Numbered from the stretch's first letter, positions 1 to 5,671 are shown. The stretch is 5,671 nt of DNA from Oscillospiraceae bacterium (GCA_009782665.1 WRIP01000101.1:1-5671), one strand, 5' to 3'. Notes: a model not told the origin generated them from the sequence alone. A program made the numbers and translations.

Positions 1-456
1 GATTTTTCTTTCCCCAAGACCGAAGAGGAGATAGCTACTGAGCTTTTGACCGTAGAAGAGAAAAAAGAGTCAAATATCGAGTTAAGTGATGGCCAAGAAC
101 AAGAAACGATAACGGTTCAACCGATTAAGTCGACTGTCAGTTTTGATGATTTTTCCAATCTGGATCTAAGAGTATGTGAGATTGTTAAGTGTCAGGAGAT
201 ACGCAAATCACACAACTGCTACAAGCTGACGGTGAATGATGGTATAGGTCAAAGAGTAATAGTATCATCGATAAAAAATGATTATCAACCGGAACAGTTG
301 GTTGGCAAGAAAATAGTGGTACTGGTTAACCTAGAACCAACTAGAATTACCGGGGTGACATCTGAAGGAATGCTGCTAGCCACCTCAGCTGACAGCGGTC
401 GTTGTAGGGTGGTGTTTGTAGATAACCATGTACCGGTCGGCTCTACAGTCTACTAA
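1..456 (+). CDS. metG: Methionyl-tRNA synthetase, C-terminal tRNA-binding domain (5' end outside window)
   Basis: The reading frame is open from base 1 to the TAA at 454-456, giving 151 visible residues. This is most likely the C-terminal end of a longer MetRS rather than a free-standing protein. Residues 1-17 (DFSFPKTEEEIATELL) resemble the LFPRI-type segment that ends the MetRS catalytic and anticodon part. An acidic, charged linker follows at about 18-45. Residues 47-151 are an EMAP-II/Trbp111-like OB-fold, with FDDFSNLDLRV (48-58), the core strand GKKIVVLVNLEP (102-113), the hallmark SEGMLLA (121-127) and a VPVGSTV ending. In bacterial MetRS this appended domain binds tRNA nonspecifically and promotes dimerisation of the cytoplasmic enzyme that makes Met-tRNA. 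An internal TTG at 46 could start a separate ORF but has no ribosome binding site and lies inside the continuous frame. A stand-alone Trbp111/CsaA protein is the alternative, and the upstream sequence would decide. Confidence 0.86.
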   Translation, partial: DFSFPKTEEEIATELLTVEEKKESNIELSDGQEQETITVQPIKSTVSFDDFSNLDLRVCEIVKCQEIRKSHNCYKLTVNDGIGQRVIVSSIKNDYQPEQLVGKKIVVLVNLEPTRITGVTSEGMLLATSADSGRCRVVFVDNHVPVGSTVY

Positions 457-971
457 TGCATATGGAACTGATATTACCCAGCATCACACATAAACAAAAA
501 GCACTCGAGTATATTCAAGAGTATCTTGATATTGGAGATAGACATATTCATGGCAGCGGTGGTCTAATTGTCATACCGAACTATGAACGTTGGCTAGAAT
601 ACGTTACTGTCATGAATTCTGACACACCACCTGAGGGATTAGTGAGAGCAACAACCTATTTTGCAGTTGTTGATAAGAAAATCATAGGTACGATACAGAT
701 TCGTCATACATTGAGTGATGAATTACTATGCTCGGGTGGGCACATAGGATACAGTGTACTGCCTTCAGAACGCATGAAAGGTTATGCCACTCGGATGTTA
801 GCGGCAGCCCTTGATATCTGTCGTCAACTCGGTATTAGTAAGGTACTCATTACCTGCGACAAATACAATATAGCATCAGCAGCAACCATAAAAAGAAACG
901 GTGGAGTTTTTGAGAACGAGTTGATTGAGCCGGATGGCAACATTGTTGGTAGGTATTGGATTACACTTTAG
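456..971 (+). CDS. GNAT-family N-acetyltransferase (COG3981-like)
   Basis: A 171-residue single-domain GNAT fold that would transfer an acetyl group from acetyl-CoA to an amine; the substrate is unknown. The N-terminal part carries the G-(S)-GG-L pattern at 33-37 and a YERWLEYV helix (43-50). YFAVVDKKIIGTIQIRHTL (68-86) forms the central strands. GGHIGYSVLPSERMKGYAT (94-112) is motif A, with the acetyl-CoA pyrophosphate-binding RMKGYA (106-111) matching the R-x-x-G-x-A consensus. KVLITCDKYNIASAATIKRNGG (129-150) is the usual late strand and helix that completes the cofactor site. From memory this arrangement fits the COG3981 'predicted acetyltransferase' group common in Firmicutes. The ATG shares one base with the TAA of metG (TAATG). 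No clear Shine-Dalgarno precedes it, so translation is probably coupled to metG; a second in-frame ATG at 462 is possible. No promoter is visible, and the tight junction suggests co-transcription with metG. No signal peptide or membrane segment is seen, so the protein is cytosolic. Confidence 0.85.
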   Translation: MHMELILPSITHKQKALEYIQEYLDIGDRHIHGSGGLIVIPNYERWLEYVTVMNSDTPPEGLVRATTYFAVVDKKIIGTIQIRHTLSDELLCSGGHIGYSVLPSERMKGYATRMLAAALDICRQLGISKVLITCDKYNIASAATIKRNGGVFENELIEPDGNIVGRYWITL

Positions 972-1013
972 CGTAGTCGCGATGACCTGTCACTCAAGAT
1001 TTATGAGAATGTT

Positions 1014-1054
1014 ACAGATGCACACCATTATGGTGTGCATCTGTTTCCATTTCT
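1014..1054 (+). terminator. Hairpin terminator between convergent genes
   Basis: Bases 1014-1027 and 1031-1044 are a perfect 14-bp inverted repeat with a 3-nt loop (TTA). On the + strand the stem runs into TTTCCATTTCT, a moderately U-rich tail, which suits an intrinsic terminator for the metG-GNAT unit. On the - strand the sequence beyond the stem (AACATTCTCATAA) is not U-rich, so termination of gatB there would be weaker or Rho-assisted. The stem begins 43 nt after the GNAT stop and ends 8 nt before the gatB stop codon on the opposite strand. It fills most of the 81-nt convergent gap, and the rest of that gap shows nothing recognisable. Confidence 0.75.
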
Positions 1055-2486
1055 ACTCCATACTGGCAAGTTTACTTCGTAAAAGTTCATTTACAACCTT
1101 CGGGTCGGCTTTACCTCCAAGTTGTTTCATGGTCTGTCCTACTAAAAATCCGTATACCTTTTGGTTTCCTTCTAGAAACTCCGATACTACTCCTTGATGA
1201 GTATTCAGTATTTCATCCACAACCGATTCAACAGAGGAGTTATCACTGATAATTATAAGGTTGTGTTCGGTGACATAATTGGTGGGATTGATGTCTTGTT
1301 CCACCAATAGCTGTAACAATTTTTTTCCGACATTCCGGTTGATGGTGCGTTGCTCCACCATCTTGATTATGTCTGCAAACTTCTTTGTATCAATGACGAT
1401 ATCGTCAACGCTCTTATTCTCTCCTCTTTGGATACTGAGCAGTTCTACGACTATCCAGTTCAACACCTCTTTAGGATTGCCGGTCAGTGCAAGCGTACTA
1501 TCGAATATATCGGATAGGGTTTTACTAGCTGTAATCTGCTTGGTTTCGATTACCGGGAGTTTAAGTTGTTCGGTCAGACGTAAAAGCTTTTCATGAGCCA
1601 TCTCCGGCAGATTTCGCTTCAACTTATCGACTACTGACGAGTCAATAACTACCGGCATTATCTCGGGATTCGGGAAATATCGATAGTCATCGAAGTTTTC
1701 TTTTTCACGCATAGCATATGTCTCTTTTGCATCGTCATCCCAGCCTCGTGTTTCCTGAACTAACACCTCAGACATCGTCTCAAGTGCCTCGATATGACGA
1801 TTTGATTCATACTCAATGGCTTCGGTAATCGACTTGAAAGAACTCATGTTTTTTATCTCGGTGCGTGTGCCAAGTTGTATAGCACCGGTTTCTCTTACCG
1901 AGAGATTGACATCACACCTCATAGAACCTTCCTGCATCTTGCAATCAGAAACCGATGCAAACGTCATTAAGGATCGCAATTTCTCAAGATAGGCAATAAC
2001 CTCTTCAGCGTTTGAAAAGTCCGGGTTACTCACGACTTCAATCAACGGAACTCCCGCACGGTTGAGATCTACTAGGGTTGAAGTAGCGGTGTGCACTAAC
2101 TTTCCGGCATCCTCTTCTATATGTATCTGTTTGAGTGTGATACGTTTAGTCCTATCGGAGAGTTCGATGTCGATATATCCATCCTTACATATGGGGGCAA
2201 AGAACTGGGTTATCTGATACCCGGTCGGAAGATCTGGATAGAAATAGTTTTTCTTATCAAATGCTGTAACACTTGATATTTTACTGTTTGTGACAAGACC
2301 AGCAATTATACCAAGCTCTACTGCACGTTTGTTTAATACAGGAGGTATCCCCGGCATGCCAGCACACGCAGGGCATATATTCTCGTTGGGAGCTGCATCA
2401 AATTTCACAGGGCAGCTACAGAATAGTTTTGATTCGGTAGATAGTTCAATATGTACCTCTAAACCGATAACAACTTCATATTTCAT
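1053..2486 (-). CDS. gatB: Aspartyl/glutamyl-tRNA amidotransferase subunit B
   Basis: The 477 residues match the usual full length of GatB (about 475-480). GatB binds misacylated Asp-tRNA(Asn) or Glu-tRNA(Gln), phosphorylates the side-chain carboxylate with ATP, and replaces the phosphate with ammonia delivered from GatA. The N-terminus MKYEVVIGLEVHIEL carries E10 and H12 at their usual numbering. The Cys cluster FCSC (22-25) plus CPAC (38-41) is the family metal-binding site. Also present are YPDLPTGYQITQ (83-94), IHIEEDAGKL (121-130, with E125), DLNRAGVPLIE (140-150) and MQEGSMRCDVN (184-194), all in the ATP/Mg and phosphotransfer cradle. A helical linker and the C-terminal YqeY-like tRNA-binding tail follow, ending GKADPKVVNELLRSK. 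No key residue appears lost, in contrast to the gatA-like gene upstream. It is the last gene of the aspS-gatC-gatA-gatB operon, 36 nt after gatA. An in-frame TGA two codons before the ATG rules out a longer start. Confidence 0.96.
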   Translation of the reverse strand: MKYEVVIGLEVHIELSTESKLFCSCPVKFDAAPNENICPACAGMPGIPPVLNKRAVELGIIAGLVTNSKISSVTAFDKKNYFYPDLPTGYQITQFFAPICKDGYIDIELSDRTKRITLKQIHIEEDAGKLVHTATSTLVDLNRAGVPLIEVVSNPDFSNAEEVIAYLEKLRSLMTFASVSDCKMQEGSMRCDVNLSVRETGAIQLGTRTEIKNMSSFKSITEAIEYESNRHIEALETMSEVLVQETRGWDDDAKETYAMREKENFDDYRYFPNPEIMPVVIDSSVVDKLKRNLPEMAHEKLLRLTEQLKLPVIETKQITASKTLSDIFDSTLALTGNPKEVLNWIVVELLSIQRGENKSVDDIVIDTKKFADIIKMVEQRTINRNVGKKLLQLLVEQDINPTNYVTEHNLIIISDNSSVESVVDEILNTHQGVVSEFLEGNQKVYGFLVGQTMKQLGGKADPKVVNELLRSKLASME

Positions 2487-2512
2487 ATATCAAGCGGTGA
2501 AACCGTCTCCTT
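2487..2512 (-). promoter_or_regulatory. gatB ribosome binding site with bridging hairpin
   Basis: The best Shine-Dalgarno match before gatB, AAGGAG (complement of 2507-2512), lies 20 nt from the ATG, well beyond normal spacing. The spacer contains CGGT-TTC-ACCG (2495-2505), a 4-bp stem with a 3-nt loop. If folded, it would shorten the effective spacing to about 9 nt. The Shine-Dalgarno match and the hairpin are seen directly; that folding enables or tunes gatB translation is inference. The alternative is that reinitiation after gatA, 36 nt upstream, drives gatB. Confidence 0.4.
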
Positions 2513-2522
2513 TTCTCTATTT

Positions 2523-3596
2523 TCAGTCTTTACTGATGATTCGGTTATATGTTTCAAGCAGTTGCTGTTCATGGTATGGTTTTGCCAACAATTGAATACC
2601 GCAGTTACCCTTACTGAAGGTGAGAGATGCAAGTCCCGCAAGCGGAGCCTGAGAAAATATTGCAAGATTTGTGTAGTTGTTACCGTTTATCTCCGTTGGT
2701 AACAGTATTACATCATATTTGACGTAATCCAGGCTCTCTTTTATCATACGTCGTAGTTTCATTGCCTGCTCATAGTATCTTTTACTGTTGTTCTGTGAGA
2801 GGACAAAGACTCCTAGTATCCCAAACAGTTTCATACCAATAGAAAAGGATTCACTTCTTGACTTCTCATATATCTCTTCTAGATTACTAGCATCAGCCGA
2901 ACGATATCCGAACCGTACTCCGTCGTATCTGTTAATACTATGAGATAGTTCGGCAGCAGCAAGAATAGTCATTACCTGTTTGGATATATCGAAATATATA
3001 AGTTTAACATCTACTGCATTGAGGTCTTTTGCGATAGAGTTTAACAACTCACCGTACTCGTCGTTGGTACTGTTAAGTAAAGATGCATCAAAAGCGACTC
3101 TGGCTTCGAGCTTATTCGGAGTCAGAGATACAGTATTTCGTTCAGTCATCACTCCGTCTTTGGGGTCAATTGACTGAATAACCGAAAGCAGTTCGTACGC
3201 TGTCGATATATCTTTGGCGAGAATGCCGATTTGATCCATTGAAGGTACATGCTGAACCAATCCATACCGGGATACGCTCGCATAGGAAGGCTGAAGAAAG
3301 ATAAGGTTTTCTTTTGTTGCTAGTTGTTTGAAACTTCCGAACGGATCATTGACTAAACAAGCCGAAATATCTCCCTTGAATACTTCTCTGACTTGCTGAA
3401 GAGGTAGTTCACTTAGGTCGGTTCCAAAATTCTGTGAAAGCGGAACCGAGTTGATGGTGTAATCATTAGCCTCAAGTAGCGTAATGACATGTGCATCGAT
3501 AGGAGACAGATAACCACGAAATATCTCGGTTGTACTCATAACCGGCATATTCACTCTCATTATTGTGTCATCTACTGCAATATGTTTAGGATTCAT
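2523..3596 (-). CDS. gatA: GatA-like pseudo-amidase: truncated, catalytic residues lost
   Basis: A 357-residue relative of GatA, the glutaminase subunit of GatCAB, whose usual length is about 485. The start is the ATG at 3596, preceded by AGGA at 9-nt spacing and 13 nt after gatC. A longer reading from 3677 would overlap gatC by 68 bases and adds no recognisable GatA sequence. Family identity rests on ASVSRYGLVQHVPSMDQIG (106-124; usual GRVSRYGLVAFASSLDQIG), INRYDGVRFGYRS (221-233), LEEIYEKSRSESF (239-251) and YDVILLPT (294-301). Missing are the N-terminal ~70 residues and a stretch of about 20 around the GGSSGGS signature. The catalytic Lys (usual IKDN) is Asp9. The cis-Ser region reads LSELPLQ. 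The glutamine-binding Arg (usual KRRIF) falls in KLFGI (256-260), and the partner Asp (usual YAND) is Leu311. Only the nucleophile-equivalent Ser88 (FGSFKQ for GGSIRQ) survives. Glutaminase activity is therefore improbable (inference). The intact frame and conserved C-terminal half suggest a retained structural role beside GatB and GatC. A decaying gene is the alternative. Confidence 0.85.
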   Translation of the reverse strand: MNPKHIAVDDTIMRVNMPVMSTTEIFRGYLSPIDAHVITLLEANDYTINSVPLSQNFGTDLSELPLQQVREVFKGDISACLVNDPFGSFKQLATKENLIFLQPSYASVSRYGLVQHVPSMDQIGILAKDISTAYELLSVIQSIDPKDGVMTERNTVSLTPNKLEARVAFDASLLNSTNDEYGELLNSIAKDLNAVDVKLIYFDISKQVMTILAAAELSHSINRYDGVRFGYRSADASNLEEIYEKSRSESFSIGMKLFGILGVFVLSQNNSKRYYEQAMKLRRMIKESLDYVKYDVILLPTEINGNNYTNLAIFSQAPLAGLASLTFSKGNCGIQLLAKPYHEQQLLETYNRIISKD

Positions 3597-3605
3597 GCTT
3601 TTTCT

Positions 3606-3610
3606 TCCTT
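3606..3610 (-). promoter_or_regulatory. Ribosome binding site of the gatA-like gene
   Basis: AAGGA on the - strand starts with the last base of the gatC stop codon and lies 9 nt before the ATG at 3596. It supports that ATG over the upstream in-frame start at 3677, which would sit inside gatC. Confidence 0.7.
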
Positions 3611-3885
3611 TACCTAAGAATACCGGGAATCTCAAAGTATTCGACACTTTCACTATGTGAACCAGAAAGGATATCATCGCGAGTTACAGTGTGTTTAGCG
3701 ATATCCTCTCGCATGATATTTGATTGTGAGATAACCGATACAAGCGGCTCAATCCCAGATGTGTCAATACCATCGAGTTCATTAAAGCTTTCATAATATC
3801 GCTCAATCATTGCTTCTATTGTCACTCGTTCTTCATCGGTTAGGCTGAACTTTTCTATTTCTTCGAGTACCCTTAAGTCTTCCAT
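3610..3885 (-). CDS. gatC: Aspartyl/glutamyl-tRNA amidotransferase subunit C
   Basis: A 91-residue protein, close to the usual GatC length of about 95. GatC is the small non-catalytic subunit that wraps around the GatA-GatB interface and stabilises the amidotransferase. The N-terminal helical part has EKFSLTDEERVTIEAMI (11-27), matching the usual A-x-L-x-L-S-E-E-E helix. LDGIDTSGIEPLVSV (37-51) corresponds to the family L-x-x-x-D-T-x-G-V-E-P turn, and NIMREDI (55-61) to N-x-L-R-E-D. The extended C-terminus closes with YFEIPGILR, the counterpart of the usual FKVPRVL tail. The ATG is 4 nt after the aspS stop, and GAGG (complement of 3893-3896), overlapping the last aspS codon, gives a 7-nt spacing, so the gene is probably translationally coupled to aspS. 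The degenerate state of the adjacent GatA raises the question of which GatA this GatC embraces. Confidence 0.92.
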   Translation of the reverse strand: MEDLRVLEEIEKFSLTDEERVTIEAMIERYYESFNELDGIDTSGIEPLVSVISQSNIMREDIAKHTVTRDDILSGSHSESVEYFEIPGILR

Positions 3886-3889
3886 TATA

Positions 3890-5629
3890 TTACCTCAATC
3901 GTATATGTGTTTCACGTAGTTGCTGCTCGTTGACCTTACCGGGAGCTCCCATCATCAGGTCCTGTGCATTGGAGTTCATCGGAAATGCTATAACTTCTCT
4001 CAGGTTTTCCTGCTCGGAGATGAGCATGATGATTCGGTCGATTCCCGGAGCCATTCCTGCATGAGGAGGCGCGCCATAATGGAATGCATTAAACAGGGCA
4101 GGGAATTTAGTGTCAATGTCTTCTTTGGTATATCCGGCAAGTTCAAAGGCCTTAATCATAATATCAGGTCGATGGTTTCTCACCGCACCGGAAGACAGTT
4201 CGTATCCATTACAGACAAAGTCGTACTGATATGCCTTAATGTCGAGAGGAGATATTGTCTCAAGAGCTTCAAGTCCACCCTGTGGCATAGAGAAGGGATT
4301 ATGCAGAAACTCGGTTTTTCCAGTTGTTTCATCCAAGCCGTACATCGGGAAATCGGTGATGAAGCACATCTCATATTTCGAGTCATCGATAAGGTTGAGC
4401 CGAACACCCAGTTCGGTGCGAATCTGTCCTGCCAGCTTATCTGTGAGCTGTAGTATATCCGATATGAAGAAGATAGTATCACCGATGGCTAGATTAACCA
4501 TATCGATGAGTTGTTTTTGCTTTTCCTCAGAAAGGAATTTCGCTATGGGTCCTTTGAGTTCGAAGTCAGAACCTACCTGGATATATCCCAACCCCTTCAT
4601 CCCGATTAAGGTGGCGAAGTTGAGCATCCCGTCAAAGAACGAACGCGGCATTTCTGCGGTATTAGGAGCGACAATACCCCTGACCGCTTTGTTTTTGAAC
4701 GGCATAAAGTCTACATCTGTGAAGTATTTTGACAGGTCAACAATTATTAGGGGATTGCGTAGATCTGGTTTATCGCTACCATATTTTAACATGCTGTCGG
4801 CATAGGTGATGCGGGGAAAGGGAGGTTTTGTTACTTCCTTGTCGGTAAAGTCAGTAAAACAACCATACATAACCTCTTCAGCTACAGCAAACACATCCTC
4901 TTGAGTAGCGAATGACATTTCGAAGTCCAGCTGATAGAAGTCTCCAGTCAAACGATCGCTTCTAGCATCCTCATCTCTAAAACAGGGTGCTATCTGGAAA
5001 TATCTATCAAACCCAGCTACCATCAACAGTTGTTTGAACTGTTGTGGAGCCTGCGGCAGTGCATAGAACATACCAGGATGTTTTCTACTGGGTACTATAT
5101 AGTCTCGTGCACCTTCGGGAGATGATACGGTGAGTATTGGCGTTTGAATCTCGGTAAAGTCGAGTGATTTCATTTTCGCTCTGATATAGTCTATAACTTC
5201 GGTTCTCAGCAATATGTTTTTATGGACATCTGGATTGCGTAGATCTAAGAATCGATATTTAAGCCGAATATCCTCTCTGGTTTTTGTAGATTCTCCTATA
5301 TCAAATGGAAGAGGGGATAGCACACGACTTAAGACAGTAACAGAAGTCGCTCTGACTTCTATTTCACCGGTTGCTATATTAGGGTTAACTACGTCATCGG
5401 ATCTTTGACCGACCGTTCCTTCAACCGATATTACCGACTCGCGTGAAATACCTTTCACAAGAAGCGGATCTTCAAATACAATCTGTACAATACCGAAGTG
5501 ATCTCGCAGATCAAGGAATACCAAGCCGCCGTGATCTCTAATAGTATCGACCCAACCTGCCAGTTTGACCTGTCTTGATATATCTGCTTTAGTTAGTTCT
5601 CCGCATTTGTCTGTCCTGTATGTGTTCAT
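3890..5629 (-). CDS. aspS: Aspartyl-tRNA synthetase, bacterial type, probably non-discriminating
   Basis: A 579-residue class II synthetase that charges tRNA with aspartate using ATP in the cytoplasm; the E. coli enzyme has 590 residues. Residues 1-105 are the OB-fold anticodon-binding domain (CGELTKADI, AGWVDTIRDHGGLVFLDLRD). SPEGARDYIVPSR (170-182) and QAPQQFKQ (193-200) are the aspartate and ATP pocket. FRDEDARSDR (217-226) is motif 2, with its ATP-binding Arg. A GAD insertion domain typical of bacterial AspRS lies at roughly 285-410 (IGMKGLGYIQV, LKGPIAKFLSEE). GAPPHAGMAPGIDR (519-532) is motif 3. His33, in RDHGG, occupies the position that is His in non-discriminating and Leu in discriminating enzymes such as E. 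coli's; Asp79 sits where E. coli has Lys81. Both fit an enzyme that also charges tRNA(Asn), as does the gatC-gatA-gatB linkage. The ATG at 5629 is preferred over a TTG at 5650 because GGAGG lies 7 nt upstream of it and the protein then begins at the family's normal N-terminus. Confidence 0.96.
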   Translation of the reverse strand: MNTYRTDKCGELTKADISRQVKLAGWVDTIRDHGGLVFLDLRDHFGIVQIVFEDPLLVKGISRESVISVEGTVGQRSDDVVNPNIATGEIEVRATSVTVLSRVLSPLPFDIGESTKTREDIRLKYRFLDLRNPDVHKNILLRTEVIDYIRAKMKSLDFTEIQTPILTVSSPEGARDYIVPSRKHPGMFYALPQAPQQFKQLLMVAGFDRYFQIAPCFRDEDARSDRLTGDFYQLDFEMSFATQEDVFAVAEEVMYGCFTDFTDKEVTKPPFPRITYADSMLKYGSDKPDLRNPLIIVDLSKYFTDVDFMPFKNKAVRGIVAPNTAEMPRSFFDGMLNFATLIGMKGLGYIQVGSDFELKGPIAKFLSEEKQKQLIDMVNLAIGDTIFFISDILQLTDKLAGQIRTELGVRLNLIDDSKYEMCFITDFPMYGLDETTGKTEFLHNPFSMPQGGLEALETISPLDIKAYQYDFVCNGYELSSGAVRNHRPDIMIKAFELAGYTKEDIDTKFPALFNAFHYGAPPHAGMAPGIDRIIMLISEQENLREVIAFPMNSNAQDLMMGAPGKVNEQQLRETHIRLR

Positions 5630-5636
5630 ATCCTGT

Positions 5637-5641
5637 CCTCC
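5637..5641 (-). promoter_or_regulatory. Strong ribosome binding site of aspS
   Basis: GGAGG on the - strand is 7 nt from the ATG at 5629. A start at the TTG of 5650 would put this site inside the coding sequence, so it decides the start. It is the strongest Shine-Dalgarno match in the window, fitting the first gene of an operon. Confidence 0.85.
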
Positions 5642-5653
5642 GAAAGACAATAG

Positions 5654-5659
5654 TTTATA
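5654..5659 (-). promoter_or_regulatory. Possible -10 element of the aspS operon promoter
   Basis: TATAAA on the - strand, about 25 nt before the aspS start codon, resembles a sigma-70 type -10 box. The matching -35 would lie beyond the window edge, so this rests on one hexamer in AT-rich sequence. A start site some 7 nt downstream would give a leader of only about 20 nt, just enough for the ribosome binding site. Confidence 0.3.
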
Positions 5660-5661
5660 CT

Positions 5662-5671
5662 AAAAAAACCC
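5662..5671 (-). terminator. Possible 3' tail of an upstream terminator (cut by window edge)
   Basis: The right edge read on the - strand is GGG followed by seven T. This is the pattern left by the end of a GC stem plus U-tract of an intrinsic terminator for a gene lying further upstream of aspS. The stem itself is outside the window, so the call is tentative. If right, aspS starts its own transcription unit. Confidence 0.25.

Noticed and set aside
925..1197. Possible small + strand gene crossing the GNAT end and the terminator hairpin
   Set aside because: It runs out of frame through the GNAT gene, the hairpin and antisense gatB, has no ribosome binding site, and its protein resembles nothing recognisable.
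3597..3677. Extended start of the gatA-like gene at 3677
   Set aside because: It would overlap gatC by 68 bases, has no GatA-like sequence in the extra 27 residues, and is less well placed than the ATG at 3596 with AAGGA upstream.
3920..4453. Long + strand open frame (177 codons) antisense to aspS
   Set aside because: It is fully inside well-conserved aspS coding sequence and its Cys/His/Ser-rich product looks like a shadow frame. No ribosome binding site was noted.
4752..5246. The 15-base string GGATTGCGTAGATCT occurs twice, near 4752 and near 5232
   Set aside because: Both copies encode the AspRS peptide DLRNP in the aspS frame, at two sites where the family normally has this or a similar motif. 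The identity is coincidental codon choice, not a repeat element.
5630..5650. TTG start of aspS at 5650
   Set aside because: The extra seven residues are the translation of the ribosome binding site region; GGAGG and the family's N-terminus place the start at 5629.
1..5671. Mobile elements, CRISPR arrays, tRNA or rRNA genes, riboswitches or T-box leaders
   Set aside because: No direct repeats, transposase fragments or tRNA-like folds were seen. The 42-nt sequence before aspS visible here is too short to hold a T-box, though one could lie beyond the edge.

Overview
This is a gene-dense bacterial window, about 98% coding, of moderate-to-low GC, and translation machinery dominates it. The standard genetic code fits: TGA is used as a stop and Trp is TGG. 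Lineage cannot be fixed from the sequence alone. The aspartyl-tRNA synthetase has the FRDEDAR...FYQLDFEMSF form of motif 2 and a PHAGMAPG...DR form of motif 3, which I associate from memory with Clostridia-type (and partly alphaproteobacterial-type) AspRS. Together with strong Shine-Dalgarno sites and the gene order, this weakly suggests a Bacillota/Clostridia-like organism. A genome-reduced or candidate-phylum bacterium is not excluded.

Layout. On the + strand, the left edge holds the C-terminal tRNA-binding (OB-fold) end of a methionyl-tRNA synthetase (1-456). Its stop codon overlaps the start of a GNAT acetyltransferase (456-971). A perfect 14-bp hairpin (1014-1044) then lies in the short convergent gap. 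On the - strand, read from right to left, is a compact operon: aspS (5629-3890), gatC (3885-3610), a gatA-like gene (3596-2523) and gatB (2486-1053). The gaps are 4, 13 and 36 nt, and no intergenic stretch exceeds about 80 nt.

How the genes work together. The - strand operon has the shape of a complete indirect aminoacylation module. An AspRS with a His at the position linked to non-discriminating enzymes would charge Asp onto tRNA(Asp) and tRNA(Asn). GatCAB would then amidate Asp-tRNA(Asn), and possibly Glu-tRNA(Gln). GatB (phosphorylation and amidation) and GatC look intact.

The main surprise is the gatA-like gene. It is only about 357 codons instead of about 485. It lacks the N-terminal ~70 residues and most of the Gly/Ser-rich amidase signature. 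By hand alignment it has lost the catalytic Lys, the cis-Ser and both glutamine-binding residues (Arg and Asp), yet it keeps an open frame, its own ribosome binding site and well-conserved C-terminal motifs. It reads as a pseudo-amidase: a GatA scaffold without glutaminase activity. That implies an ammonia-dependent or otherwise-fed transamidosome, or a second, intact GatA elsewhere in the genome. This is the observation most worth following up.
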